A stretch of 22,314 bases of DNA from SAR324 cluster bacterium (GTDB lineage: Bacteria > SAR324 > NAC60-12). Made by a program: the position numbers and the translations under genes. The notes beneath the pieces are model-generated. The model had not been told where the DNA came from. It did no database searches and worked only from the letters and a program-made list of their open reading frames with translations. Where the stretch lies: positions 1 through 22,314 of the forward strand of contig JAKUUF010000011.1 in NCBI GenBank assembly GCA_022448705.1, written 5' to 3'. Shown in pieces: positions 8,801-14,779 of this stretch (positions are counted from its first letter, which is position 1; each line of letters starts with the position of its first letter).

Positions 8801-8856
8801 ATTCTATAGCTGAATTCAAAAAGCTTTATACATGTCCGGAAAATTGTCTGCCTTAA
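5815..8856 (+). CDS. Secreted M16 metallopeptidase, pitrilysin / insulin-degrading enzyme type
   Basis: Zinc protease of 1013 residues, the size of pitrilysin and insulysin (four homologous domains in one chain). A Sec signal peptide covers about residues 1-25 (MKTFFKLILIFCFL core; likely cleavage after SVSA), so it probably acts in the periplasm. The inverted zinc motif HFLEH gives H84, E87 and H88, and the third ligand is E165 in AVNSEH. The flanking MAHFLEHMLFLGTEKYP and FSNAYTADDRTNYHFE blocks are typical of this family. The C-terminal half contains LRTSQQLGYIVNSG (about 844-857), the substrate-binding R/Y region of insulysin-like enzymes. It probably degrades small secreted or periplasmic peptides. 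Two in-frame ATGs (5815 and 5821) are possible starts; neither has a good Shine-Dalgarno. Transcribed alone. Confidence 0.93.
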   Translation: MQMKTFFKLILIFCFLTIGPASVSAQALENTDSRYPERKYRRFLLPNKMKVMLISDRTLQRGAASMTVAVGSMSDPENRYGMAHFLEHMLFLGTEKYPEEGSYQKFVSINDGFSNAYTADDRTNYHFEIAPDYLEEGLDRFSQFFLGPLFNQELIERELKAVNSEHSKNIPNDFRRIRQVKRKAFVESHPARNFATGTLETLADVTREELLAFYNSHYSSNRMMLAVAGPQDLDTLQDWVVPRFVSVKNLNLKQIRFSPKYMNSGTRFRLMRVKTIKDTRSLTLMFALPKTLHYYKSQPLGMLGFLLGHEGKGSLLSLLKRENLATGLSAGGGESNNSFSSFEVKIQLTPKGLRNYKKIIRNVFQYLSLLRKSGLPHYVYDEVKRMSELDYRFAEKPEGTSLVNVFSTLMMYYPFRTVEIAPYMITEFKPRIFDSMLYSLSPNNMLAVLAARDVKTSMKEEFYGVEYALTYTDPELVKKWRNAKTNNALKLPESNIFLPESLDILPYKGRIQLTHQTLKGLEQEGLSPGLLKRLESLKGKFWSSLDEILSSVDAASGTENSDELREVLRKHVLGDPQVLQDDQHGKIWFQQDFRFETPKAHLTFRINTPQVYSSPRNAVLSQLYTDAISEGLNEFGYPVRLAGLEYSINVNKKGIILTFSGYSDRILELIKKVSGRLKEITIDKKTFNTLKEVRARRYQNFHFQQPFQQAFYYRSLLLEGRKFSIMDYEKAIKKISLNDVKKFADKIYERIYIEGFAYGNLRQEPVIEAAKVLRQKLAGKPLPEAERFRESVIQVPSGKSHAFTRKMQVENSALVLETQIGQLSPELQGALLVIDNLIQPQFYNELRTSQQLGYIVNSGMTLLEKTLGLIFMVQSGEYDAEILEKRIDVFLLNFFESLKELSEEEFSKIKKSVLHSKLQKSTSVSGEAERLFTIAFERNAEFDLNSENIKAIEQLKMEDIIQAVDSYLLPSRQRRLILRMSGKNHPEGESEGEPIYSIAEFKKLYTCPENCLP

Positions 8857-8889
8857 TCAAGGAACAAAACTGACTTTTAAAGCAGGAAT

Positions 8890-8946
8890 CTTGAAATTAA
8901 AAAGAAAGTATTCAGTTAATTTATTTCAAGGGATGCAGCATATAAT
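8890..8946 (+). promoter_or_regulatory. Inverted repeat followed by a TATAAT hexamer
   Basis: CTTGAAAT (8890-8897) and ATTTCAAG (8923-8930) form a perfect eight-base inverted repeat with a 25-base spacer. A consensus TATAAT follows at 8941-8946. No good -35 is seen, and the expected -35 position (about 8917-8923) abuts the right arm, as for an operator or activator site. It would serve the small gene at 9055. Weak prediction. Confidence 0.3.
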
Positions 8947-9054
8947 TCTTTTAGGCAAGCAAGCGTGCTGAAAGTTTGTTTTTTGTGGTATGAAGTTTGC
9001 GAGTACTTTTTTGGAAGGAAATTATTGATTACAACATTAAAATATTTCTGGGAA

Positions 9055-9378
9055 ATGAGTACTGAAAACCGGGTTAACCTGGAGTTGGACCAGCACAGGC
9101 GTATTGGGATCAAAGATGTAATAAGTATGCTGAAAGGTCTGCGCAGCGAAGCTGTTATCAAGATCGTTCAGGCATCTGAGGTGTCTGAAAACGCACAGGA
9201 ACCTGATATCAATAATGAAAGCAGCAACAAGGCTCAGCATAACATTTCAACTCAGGACTCATTTAAAAAATCACCAGCGGTCAAAGGTAACATGAATTTA
9301 CCCCAAATTCGTGAATTGAACGAAATTGCTGCACTGCTTAGAAGCATGGATATGCAGCAAAGACAGCTTTCTTCCTAG
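9055..9378 (+). CDS. Hypothetical protein, 107 residues
   Basis: No family recognised. The product starts MSTENRVNLELDQHRRIGIK and has a short predicted helix (DVISMLKGLRSEAVIKIVQ), then a polar low-complexity middle rich in Asn, Gln, Ser and Glu, and a C-terminal helix (IRELNEIAALLRSMDMQQRQL). It has no signal peptide, cysteine or membrane segment. A longer frame opens at a GTG at 8965, but the extra 30 residues are aromatic and cysteine-rich and unlike the rest, so the ATG at 9055 with GGGA just upstream is preferred. The shape resembles small flagellar or adaptor helper proteins, but that is only an impression. Its stop shares bases with the stop of the convergent helix-turn-helix gene. 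Confidence 0.5.
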   Translation: MSTENRVNLELDQHRRIGIKDVISMLKGLRSEAVIKIVQASEVSENAQEPDINNESSNKAQHNISTQDSFKKSPAVKGNMNLPQIRELNEIAALLRSMDMQQRQLSS

Positions 9379-9998
9379 ATTATCCCTAGTAGTTTAAGCC
9401 GTTTCCTGTAGGAACTCACAGCCCTTTCAGGAATTGTCAGTCCTGCTTCACTTGCTGTTCCGCAAAGTTTTTTAGCAGATGCGAGTGGTTGTTCACGCAA
9501 AATTTCAAATAAAAAACTCAGACTCTCACTGTCAAGATTCCTGTGGGGAGGTTCTGCAATTTCTTCAATTGCATCAATGCTGGTATTATATGCCTGAGCA
9601 ATTTCCCGCCAGTTATTGTCATTAAGTAGTTCCCTTATTTCTCCCTTTTCCACTAGACTGATTTGATCAAGTCTTCTTGGAACTGTTACTCCACGTTGGT
9701 TGCACCATCGTCTTAATGTTTTTTCTGTTACTCCTGCGTCGGAGCAGATATCTTCTACTGATTCTCCCGCCTCAATTCTTCCAACCAGTAGTTCACGTTC
9801 TGAATCAGTGAAGCGGTGACTTTTTGCAGTCTTTTTTTGCTGATTTTCTGATGCAAGTTCCCTGGCAACTGCCTTAACAGCAGAAATTTTCAAACCAAAT
9901 TTTTCTGCTACTTCAGCAATTTTTTTGCCCTTATCAAGTTCAATTGCGACCTGTATGTTTATTAATTCATGATTAATTTTTTGAGTTGATGTTGACAT
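9375..9998 (-). CDS. Multi-helix-turn-helix DNA-binding protein
   Basis: A 207-residue protein made of successive helix-turn-helix-like units with no catalytic or ligand domain. By eye: residues about 12-45 (GKKIAEVAEKFGLKISAVKAV), about 62-103 (EAGESVEDICSDAGVTEKTL then RRWCNQRGV, transposase-like), about 108-145 (NNWREIAQAYNTSIDAIEEI), and a C-terminal unit at about 150-207 (LASAKKLCGTASEAGLTIP then ERAVSSYRKRLKLLGI). The motifs resemble the DNA-binding halves of transposases and resolvases, but no DDE or serine-recombinase part exists and no terminal repeats are seen, so a regulator or nucleoid-type binder is more likely. The ATG at 9998 is chosen over a TTG five codons upstream. It is divergent from the TerB-like gene and could control that promoter region. 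Confidence 0.6.
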   Translation of the reverse strand: MSTSTQKINHELINIQVAIELDKGKKIAEVAEKFGLKISAVKAVARELASENQQKKTAKSHRFTDSERELLVGRIEAGESVEDICSDAGVTEKTLRRWCNQRGVTVPRRLDQISLVEKGEIRELLNDNNWREIAQAYNTSIDAIEEIAEPPHRNLDSESLSFLFEILREQPLASAKKLCGTASEAGLTIPERAVSSYRKRLKLLGII

Positions 9999-10073
9999 TA
10001 GAAACAGTCTCAAAAACAGAAAGAATTTTTAATGTATAACTGAACCATTTAAATAAAATCTTTTTCTATACAT

Positions 10074-10094
10074 GGTCAAGACCTTCTTGACAAG
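10074..10094. promoter_or_regulatory. Overlapping inverted repeats with back-to-back -35-like hexamers
   Basis: GTCAAG-ACCTT-CTTGAC (10075-10091) is a six-base inverted repeat with a five-base spacer; a second overlapping half-site makes CTTGACAAG (10086-10094). It holds TTGACA on the plus strand (10087-10092) and TTGACC on the minus strand (10079-10074), so it could be the shared control point of the two divergent genes. The -10 partners are weak (GATGCT at 10110-10115 plus; TTTATT at 10057-10052 minus, spacing 16). The function as an operator is inferred. Confidence 0.33.
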
Positions 10095-10234
10095 ATGTCC
10101 TTCCTTTGCGATGCTGAGAACACGTTTTATAGAAAAACAGCTTATGAAAAAAGTATTTTCCTGATGCATAGTTATACTGATTAAAAATTTCAATTTTTGA
10201 GCAATAAATTAATCTGTTTTATGGAGTAAGAGTT

Positions 10235-10717
10235 ATGGAGGAAAGTTATAATTCGATAGTAGAATTTCGCATAATTCCGGAGTGTCTTGAAAAAATAAGC
10301 GAGGACAGTAAGGTTTGGCTGGCAGTAGCAATATCCAATATCCTTATTTCAGATAAGCAGCTTGCTCCAGAAGAGAAAGGGTACTTCAAAGACGCGGTAA
10401 TGATGGTTGAAAATGAAGACTTGCAGAAACAATTGCTTGAAGCAATGAAAAATCGTGAAATATTGGAAATGGGTGATTTGACCGATGACCGTGAGTTTGC
10501 CGGACATTTTTTCTTCTTCTTGGGGATGCTGATTGCAGCAGATGGCAAGATAAAAAATTCTGAAGTAAAAATGCTTTCAAAAATTTGCGGAAAGCTTGGG
10601 TTCCCTCCTGATTCTTCAAGAATGGTACTGAGCTGGGTTTCTGAATTGATCAAGCTCAACAATGATAGAAACAAGATAATTGAAGAACTTAAAGAATTAA
10701 AACCAGTTTTTGTATAA
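10235..10717 (+). CDS. TerB-like domain protein
   Basis: All-helical cytosolic protein of 160 residues. Two similar halves are visible: VWLAVAISNILISDKQLAPEEKGYF (about 27-51) and FFLGMLIAADGKIKNSEVKML (about 91-111). The second has the ADGKI...E motif, the acidic loop typical of TerB / DjlA-N-terminal type domains, which bind metal or act as membrane-stress adaptors. No other tellurite-resistance genes are near, so a tellurite role is not implied. The start has GGAG about eight bases upstream (ATGGAGTAAGAGTT before the ATG). It is the first gene of the long plus-strand run ending at 20390; the next gene is 50 bases away. Confidence 0.65.
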   Translation: MEESYNSIVEFRIIPECLEKISEDSKVWLAVAISNILISDKQLAPEEKGYFKDAVMMVENEDLQKQLLEAMKNREILEMGDLTDDREFAGHFFFFLGMLIAADGKIKNSEVKMLSKICGKLGFPPDSSRMVLSWVSELIKLNNDRNKIIEELKELKPVFV

Positions 10718-10767
10718 TTATAATTAAGTAAATTCCAATTAATCATAAATATTCTGGTGAATTTTGA

Positions 10768-11697
10768 ATGTCCCTTTTAATTTGTTTACCCGACTCATTC
10801 CACCCCCAATCATTAAGTAATGCCTTAAAATCACTTGATCCGGAGCTTCATATTGAGATTGGTCCGGAGAATGTTAAAAATCCTTCAGCAGTTGAATTTG
10901 CTGTAGACTGGAAAAATCCTGAAGGGCACTTACTCAATTACCCAAATTTGAAAGCTATTTCATCTTACGGGCATGGAGTAGATAATTTATTATCTGACAC
11001 TAAACTACCGCATGGGATACCCATTGTACGTTTAAAAGATGAAACAATGGCTAACTTGATGAGTGAGTATTTACTGGCTGTTGTACTTCTCCAGCGGAGG
11101 CAGTTCCTGGAGTACGCGAAGAACCCGGAATTTAGTGAATGGGGGACTTCTATATATCATCCAGGCAATCAAATCGGAATTCTTGGTCTTGGTTATCTGG
11201 GGCAGGCATCTGCAAAAGTGTTTTTGAACATGGGTTTTAATGTTGCCGGATGGAGCAGAAGAATGAAACAAATTGATGGAATAAGTTGTTTTTCAAACAC
11301 CGAAGGTCTCACAAAAATGCTCACACAAACTGATTATCTTATCAATTTGCTGCCGAATACTTCTGCCACTCAGGATTTGTTGAATTATCAAACCCTAAGT
11401 ACGCTCAAAAGAGGGGCATATGTTATTAATGTCGGTCGTGGACAAACACTTGTTGATGAAGACCTGATTGCCTTATTGGATAATGGACATCTGTCCGGAG
11501 CCTGTCTTGATGTATTCCGGACTGAACCACTGCCTGCAGATCATCAATTTCGGAATCACAATAAAATACTTATCACGCCACACAATTCCAGCACTACTCA
11601 AGCAGAGTCTGCTGCTACGCAAATTCTTGAAAATTATAGAAGAGCTATATCCGGGAAAAAACTTTTGCACCTGGTTGACATGAAACATGGCTATTGA
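10768..11697 (+). CDS. D-2-hydroxyacid dehydrogenase, glyoxylate/hydroxypyruvate reductase A type
   Basis: NAD(P)H-dependent reductase of 309 residues, close to E. coli GhrA (312). The Rossmann motif GLGYLG starts at Gly140, and the catalytic trio of the family is R224 (INVGRG), E253 (FRTEPLP) and H272 (TPHNSS). The NLLPNTSATQDLLN block matches the GhrA subgroup more than SerA. It probably reduces glyoxylate or hydroxypyruvate; the cofactor and substrate are inferred. It follows the TerB-like gene by 50 bases and is followed after three bases by the lipoprotein gene, so it belongs to the same operon, though its metabolic link with the carboxylase is not obvious. Confidence 0.87.
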   Translation: MSLLICLPDSFHPQSLSNALKSLDPELHIEIGPENVKNPSAVEFAVDWKNPEGHLLNYPNLKAISSYGHGVDNLLSDTKLPHGIPIVRLKDETMANLMSEYLLAVVLLQRRQFLEYAKNPEFSEWGTSIYHPGNQIGILGLGYLGQASAKVFLNMGFNVAGWSRRMKQIDGISCFSNTEGLTKMLTQTDYLINLLPNTSATQDLLNYQTLSTLKRGAYVINVGRGQTLVDEDLIALLDNGHLSGACLDVFRTEPLPADHQFRNHNKILITPHNSSTTQAESAATQILENYRRAISGKKLLHLVDMKHGY

Positions 11698-11700
11698 TCC

Positions 11701-12837
11701 ATGAATCTTCACTTAATTTCTGCTAACTCTGCAGTCTGTTTTTTGTTCTGTACATTCAGCAGTATATGGTTGATTTCCTGTGGTATGCGGACGGCACCGG
11801 TTTTTATTCCGGAAGAAAAAGCAAAACAAACAATTATGGACTTAAAAGTTCAGCAACGTGATAATCGTGTCCGCTTATCTTGGAAAATAAACCAAACTGA
11901 AAGAATTAACAGACTGAAGAAGTTTGATGCGGAATTGGGAGAGAGAGATTATTTTCTTATTCATCAAAAGCTAATTAAGCTTGATTGCAGGGCTTGTGAG
12001 CCAACGGAATTGCCTGATTTAAAAGTGATGATTCCCAGCGATTCATTGATTCAGGATGGCAATCAGGTTTTTTATTATCTGCAATTTCCTGAAAACGGTT
12101 TAAATTTCCATTCCTATCAGATTAGTCACTTTGGACCTGATGATGAAATATTTTCAAAGTCACAATCTGTAAGATTGAGAAGGAGTAATGTTTTTCCTAA
12201 GCTTCCTGTACCAGAACTGGAAATTGTTCAAGTAGAAGATCAAAGTCAAATTTTAAGATTCCCTTTTGGCAAAGTTGTACAGCATAAAAAAATTGAGATT
12301 GCTGATGGACTTAAAATTGAACAACTGAATGAAACAGAAAAAAAAGAGAAATCTGAAGAAATTCCTGTACAAATTCAGCCTCAAACAGAATTTAGGTCAT
12401 TTACTTTAAGAATTTCATGGCCTCGGCTTTTAAATCAAAGTTTGAAGGGCCTTACAGGTAAGGGAGATTATTTTGAGGGACAGGAATTATACCGAAATCA
12501 TCTTTACCGTACAATAAATAGAGAAAGGTGGCCGGAAACACCAATTAACATTAAATCTGCCTCAGACAACTATTTCCTGGACATACTTAAAATGCAAATT
12601 ACTCCTCTAAACCCGCCTCTTTCAGCAGATACTCATCCGGATATATTCCCCCCACGAATCCCGTTTTATATTGATTTATCAGTCAAATATGTAGATACTT
12701 GGCATTATAAACTGCGGTTAGTTGATCGTTTCGGAAATGAAAGTAAAGCATCAGAAACTGTCAGCTTTGATTTGCCCAAATCTACAATTTTCGCGAAGAA
12801 TTTTGGTAAAAAGATTTTGGTTCCTCACACTGATTGA
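11701..12837 (+). CDS. Predicted lipoprotein with fibronectin-like segments
   Basis: A 378-residue protein with an N-terminal signal and lipobox-like LISC followed by GMRTAP (cysteine at residue 27), so it is probably lipid-anchored in the envelope. After the signal come beta-rich stretches such as MDLKVQQRDNRVRLSWKINQ (about 46-65) and, near the C-terminus, a WHYKLRLVDRFGNES segment, which look like fibronectin type III-like folds. No enzyme motif is visible and no specific family is recognised. The lipobox position 27 is late and residue -3 is not ideal, so lipidation is likely rather than sure. It starts three bases after the dehydrogenase and is followed by three bases before the TPR lipoprotein gene, so these two lipoproteins are probably translated together. 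Confidence 0.6.
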   Translation: MNLHLISANSAVCFLFCTFSSIWLISCGMRTAPVFIPEEKAKQTIMDLKVQQRDNRVRLSWKINQTERINRLKKFDAELGERDYFLIHQKLIKLDCRACEPTELPDLKVMIPSDSLIQDGNQVFYYLQFPENGLNFHSYQISHFGPDDEIFSKSQSVRLRRSNVFPKLPVPELEIVQVEDQSQILRFPFGKVVQHKKIEIADGLKIEQLNETEKKEKSEEIPVQIQPQTEFRSFTLRISWPRLLNQSLKGLTGKGDYFEGQELYRNHLYRTINRERWPETPINIKSASDNYFLDILKMQITPLNPPLSADTHPDIFPPRIPFYIDLSVKYVDTWHYKLRLVDRFGNESKASETVSFDLPKSTIFAKNFGKKILVPHTD

Positions 12838-12840
12838 CCT

Positions 12841-14745
12841 GTGAGAAATATTTATTGTTTCTTAATTGTACTGTTAATTCTACTGACTGCCGGTTGTAGT
12901 GAAAACGGTAAGAATGTACAGGAATTTCTGCTCACCAGCGAAAATGTGCACATTTATATAGATCAGCAAAAGAAAATTGTTGATTCTGAACAGGAAAATG
13001 CACCTGCACATTACAATCTAGCAAGATCTTACTATTTCATCAAAGAATACGAAAAAGCAGAACATCATGCTCGTAAAGCCACGCGATATGATCCGCTTAA
13101 TGCGGGTTATTATGAGCTACTTGGAAGCTTGGCTTTTGCGCTTGAGCGCTATGGCGACGCCATCACGGAGTTAGCGACTTCGGTTAGAATTGCTCCCGAA
13201 CGGGTTTCAGTTTATCTGAAACTAGCTGCAACATACGAAAAAATAGATGATGATGGTCGAGCTGTTTCATCCCTGGTTCAGGCCCTGCAGATAGATAGGT
13301 ATTATGTTGAAGCCCTTTACCATCTGGCTCGAATATATTTGCGGCAGCGAGAATTTGAAGGTTCATTGCGCACACTTGAAACTTTACTGAAACTGGAGCC
13401 GCAAAATAAACAAGCAATGTTGATGAGAATTCAGACATATTCCCTCCAAGGAAGCTATTATTACGCACAAACCCTGGCAGAAGAAATGCTGAATCAATTT
13501 CCTGATTACGCTCCAGTCAGGCGGGAGTTACTAAGGATAAAATTTGCTCAGCAGCAATGGCCTGAGGCCCAAGCCATGCTGGCCCAGCTCAAAGCTAAAA
13601 ATACCCTCTCCCCTGAAGATCAGCTTATTGAAGCATATCTGCTAATACATCAGAAACAGGAGAATGAAGCCCGTCAGCGCTTTGAATCCATTCTTGAGAA
13701 TAACCCCAAAAATGTGGATGCGATCATGGGATTAGCAGTACAGCTGCTGCGAAAAGGATTTTTGGAGGATTCACTCAGCTGGCTCAATCGTGGACTGGAA
13801 ATCAACCCTCGTCAGTCTAAAGCGCATTATCTGCGTGCATCAATATTATTTCGACAAGGTGATTATTTGCAGGGGGACCTTGCTATCGCAAGGGCATTGG
13901 AATTAGACCCGGCCAATCCATCATTCCAGCTGCTGTTTTTACGCAGACAACTGATGCAGGGAGAGCTGGCAGTGGTTGAAAAACAATTAAAGAGAATTCA
14001 GGAAAAACATCCGCTTAATACAGAGGCTTTGCTGCTTCAGGCAGATTTGTATAAAAACCGAGGTAACACAGATGAATCTGAGAAATTACTTAGACAAGCA
14101 ATCCTGGTTCAGGATTCACCGTCTATTCATTTTTCCCTGGCAAGGGTACTTTTTCAGCAAAACAAGTATCGATCGGTTTTGGAAGTTACAACACCTTTAA
14201 TGGATGTATTGTCAGGTAATTGGGAAGTTATCTATTTGCATGCGTTGACGTTAAGTCGTTTGGAAAAATACGAAGAGGCGCTACTGATAAGTCAGCCGTT
14301 TCTGAATAGAAAAGAGAGTCAAGGTTATGCCCATAGGCTGGTTGGAGATTTACTGCGTTACAAAGGTAACGAGCAGGACGCACAAAAAGTTTATCGAGAG
14401 GGGCTTGAGCAGTTCCCGGGGCACCTGTTTCTGGTGGACGGGTTAAGTGCATCATTAATGATTACTGAAAATTGGGAACAGCTACAGGAACTGTTGGAAA
14501 CGACTTTGGAGCAAAGTCAGCGACTTGAAGGAAATCCTCCAATACAGCTTATTTTTCTGGACAGATTGGCAGTTACCTATGAGCGTCTGCAGAAGACAGA
14601 AAAAAAACTTCAAATTTTAAGGGAATATCATCAAAATAATGATCCACTAACAGCTGCACAATTGAACTCTTTGGAAGAGCAACTTTTGTTTCCTGTTTCA
14701 TTGCCCTCTCTTGAAAAAGCACTTTCTCCAATATTGCTTCCTTAA
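12841..14745 (+). CDS. TPR-repeat lipoprotein
   Basis: A 634-residue protein that begins with a short signal peptide and a clear lipobox LTAGC (cysteine 19), so a membrane-anchored periplasmic or outer-membrane lipoprotein is predicted. The rest is almost wholly tetratricopeptide repeats from about residue 50 to 600, recognisable by A/Y/L patterns such as APAHYNLARSYYFIKEYEKA and VDAIMGLAVQLLRKGFLEDS. Ten or more repeats are likely; the count was not computed. TPR scaffolds bind partner proteins, as in BamD, PrsT-like secretion factors and PilW. The start is a GTG. It sits in the operon with a second lipoprotein and the carboxylase, which suggests an envelope role. The partner is unknown. Confidence 0.8.
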   Translation: MRNIYCFLIVLLILLTAGCSENGKNVQEFLLTSENVHIYIDQQKKIVDSEQENAPAHYNLARSYYFIKEYEKAEHHARKATRYDPLNAGYYELLGSLAFALERYGDAITELATSVRIAPERVSVYLKLAATYEKIDDDGRAVSSLVQALQIDRYYVEALYHLARIYLRQREFEGSLRTLETLLKLEPQNKQAMLMRIQTYSLQGSYYYAQTLAEEMLNQFPDYAPVRRELLRIKFAQQQWPEAQAMLAQLKAKNTLSPEDQLIEAYLLIHQKQENEARQRFESILENNPKNVDAIMGLAVQLLRKGFLEDSLSWLNRGLEINPRQSKAHYLRASILFRQGDYLQGDLAIARALELDPANPSFQLLFLRRQLMQGELAVVEKQLKRIQEKHPLNTEALLLQADLYKNRGNTDESEKLLRQAILVQDSPSIHFSLARVLFQQNKYRSVLEVTTPLMDVLSGNWEVIYLHALTLSRLEKYEEALLISQPFLNRKESQGYAHRLVGDLLRYKGNEQDAQKVYREGLEQFPGHLFLVDGLSASLMITENWEQLQELLETTLEQSQRLEGNPPIQLIFLDRLAVTYERLQKTEKKLQILREYHQNNDPLTAAQLNSLEEQLLFPVSLPSLEKALSPILLP

Positions 14746-14779
14746 GTTATAAGTAAAAAAAACCATAAAATTTTACCGA

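Noticed and set aside
8965..9054. GTG start that would extend the 9055 gene by 30 residues
   Set aside because: The extension is aromatic, Cys-containing and lacks a good Shine-Dalgarno; the ATG at 9055 gives a more uniform protein. Not excluded.
10246..10746. 166-residue minus-strand frame antisense to the TerB-like gene
   Set aside because: Serine-, isoleucine- and phenylalanine-rich shadow of a well-supported gene; the plus-strand frame has a Shine-Dalgarno and a recognisable fold.
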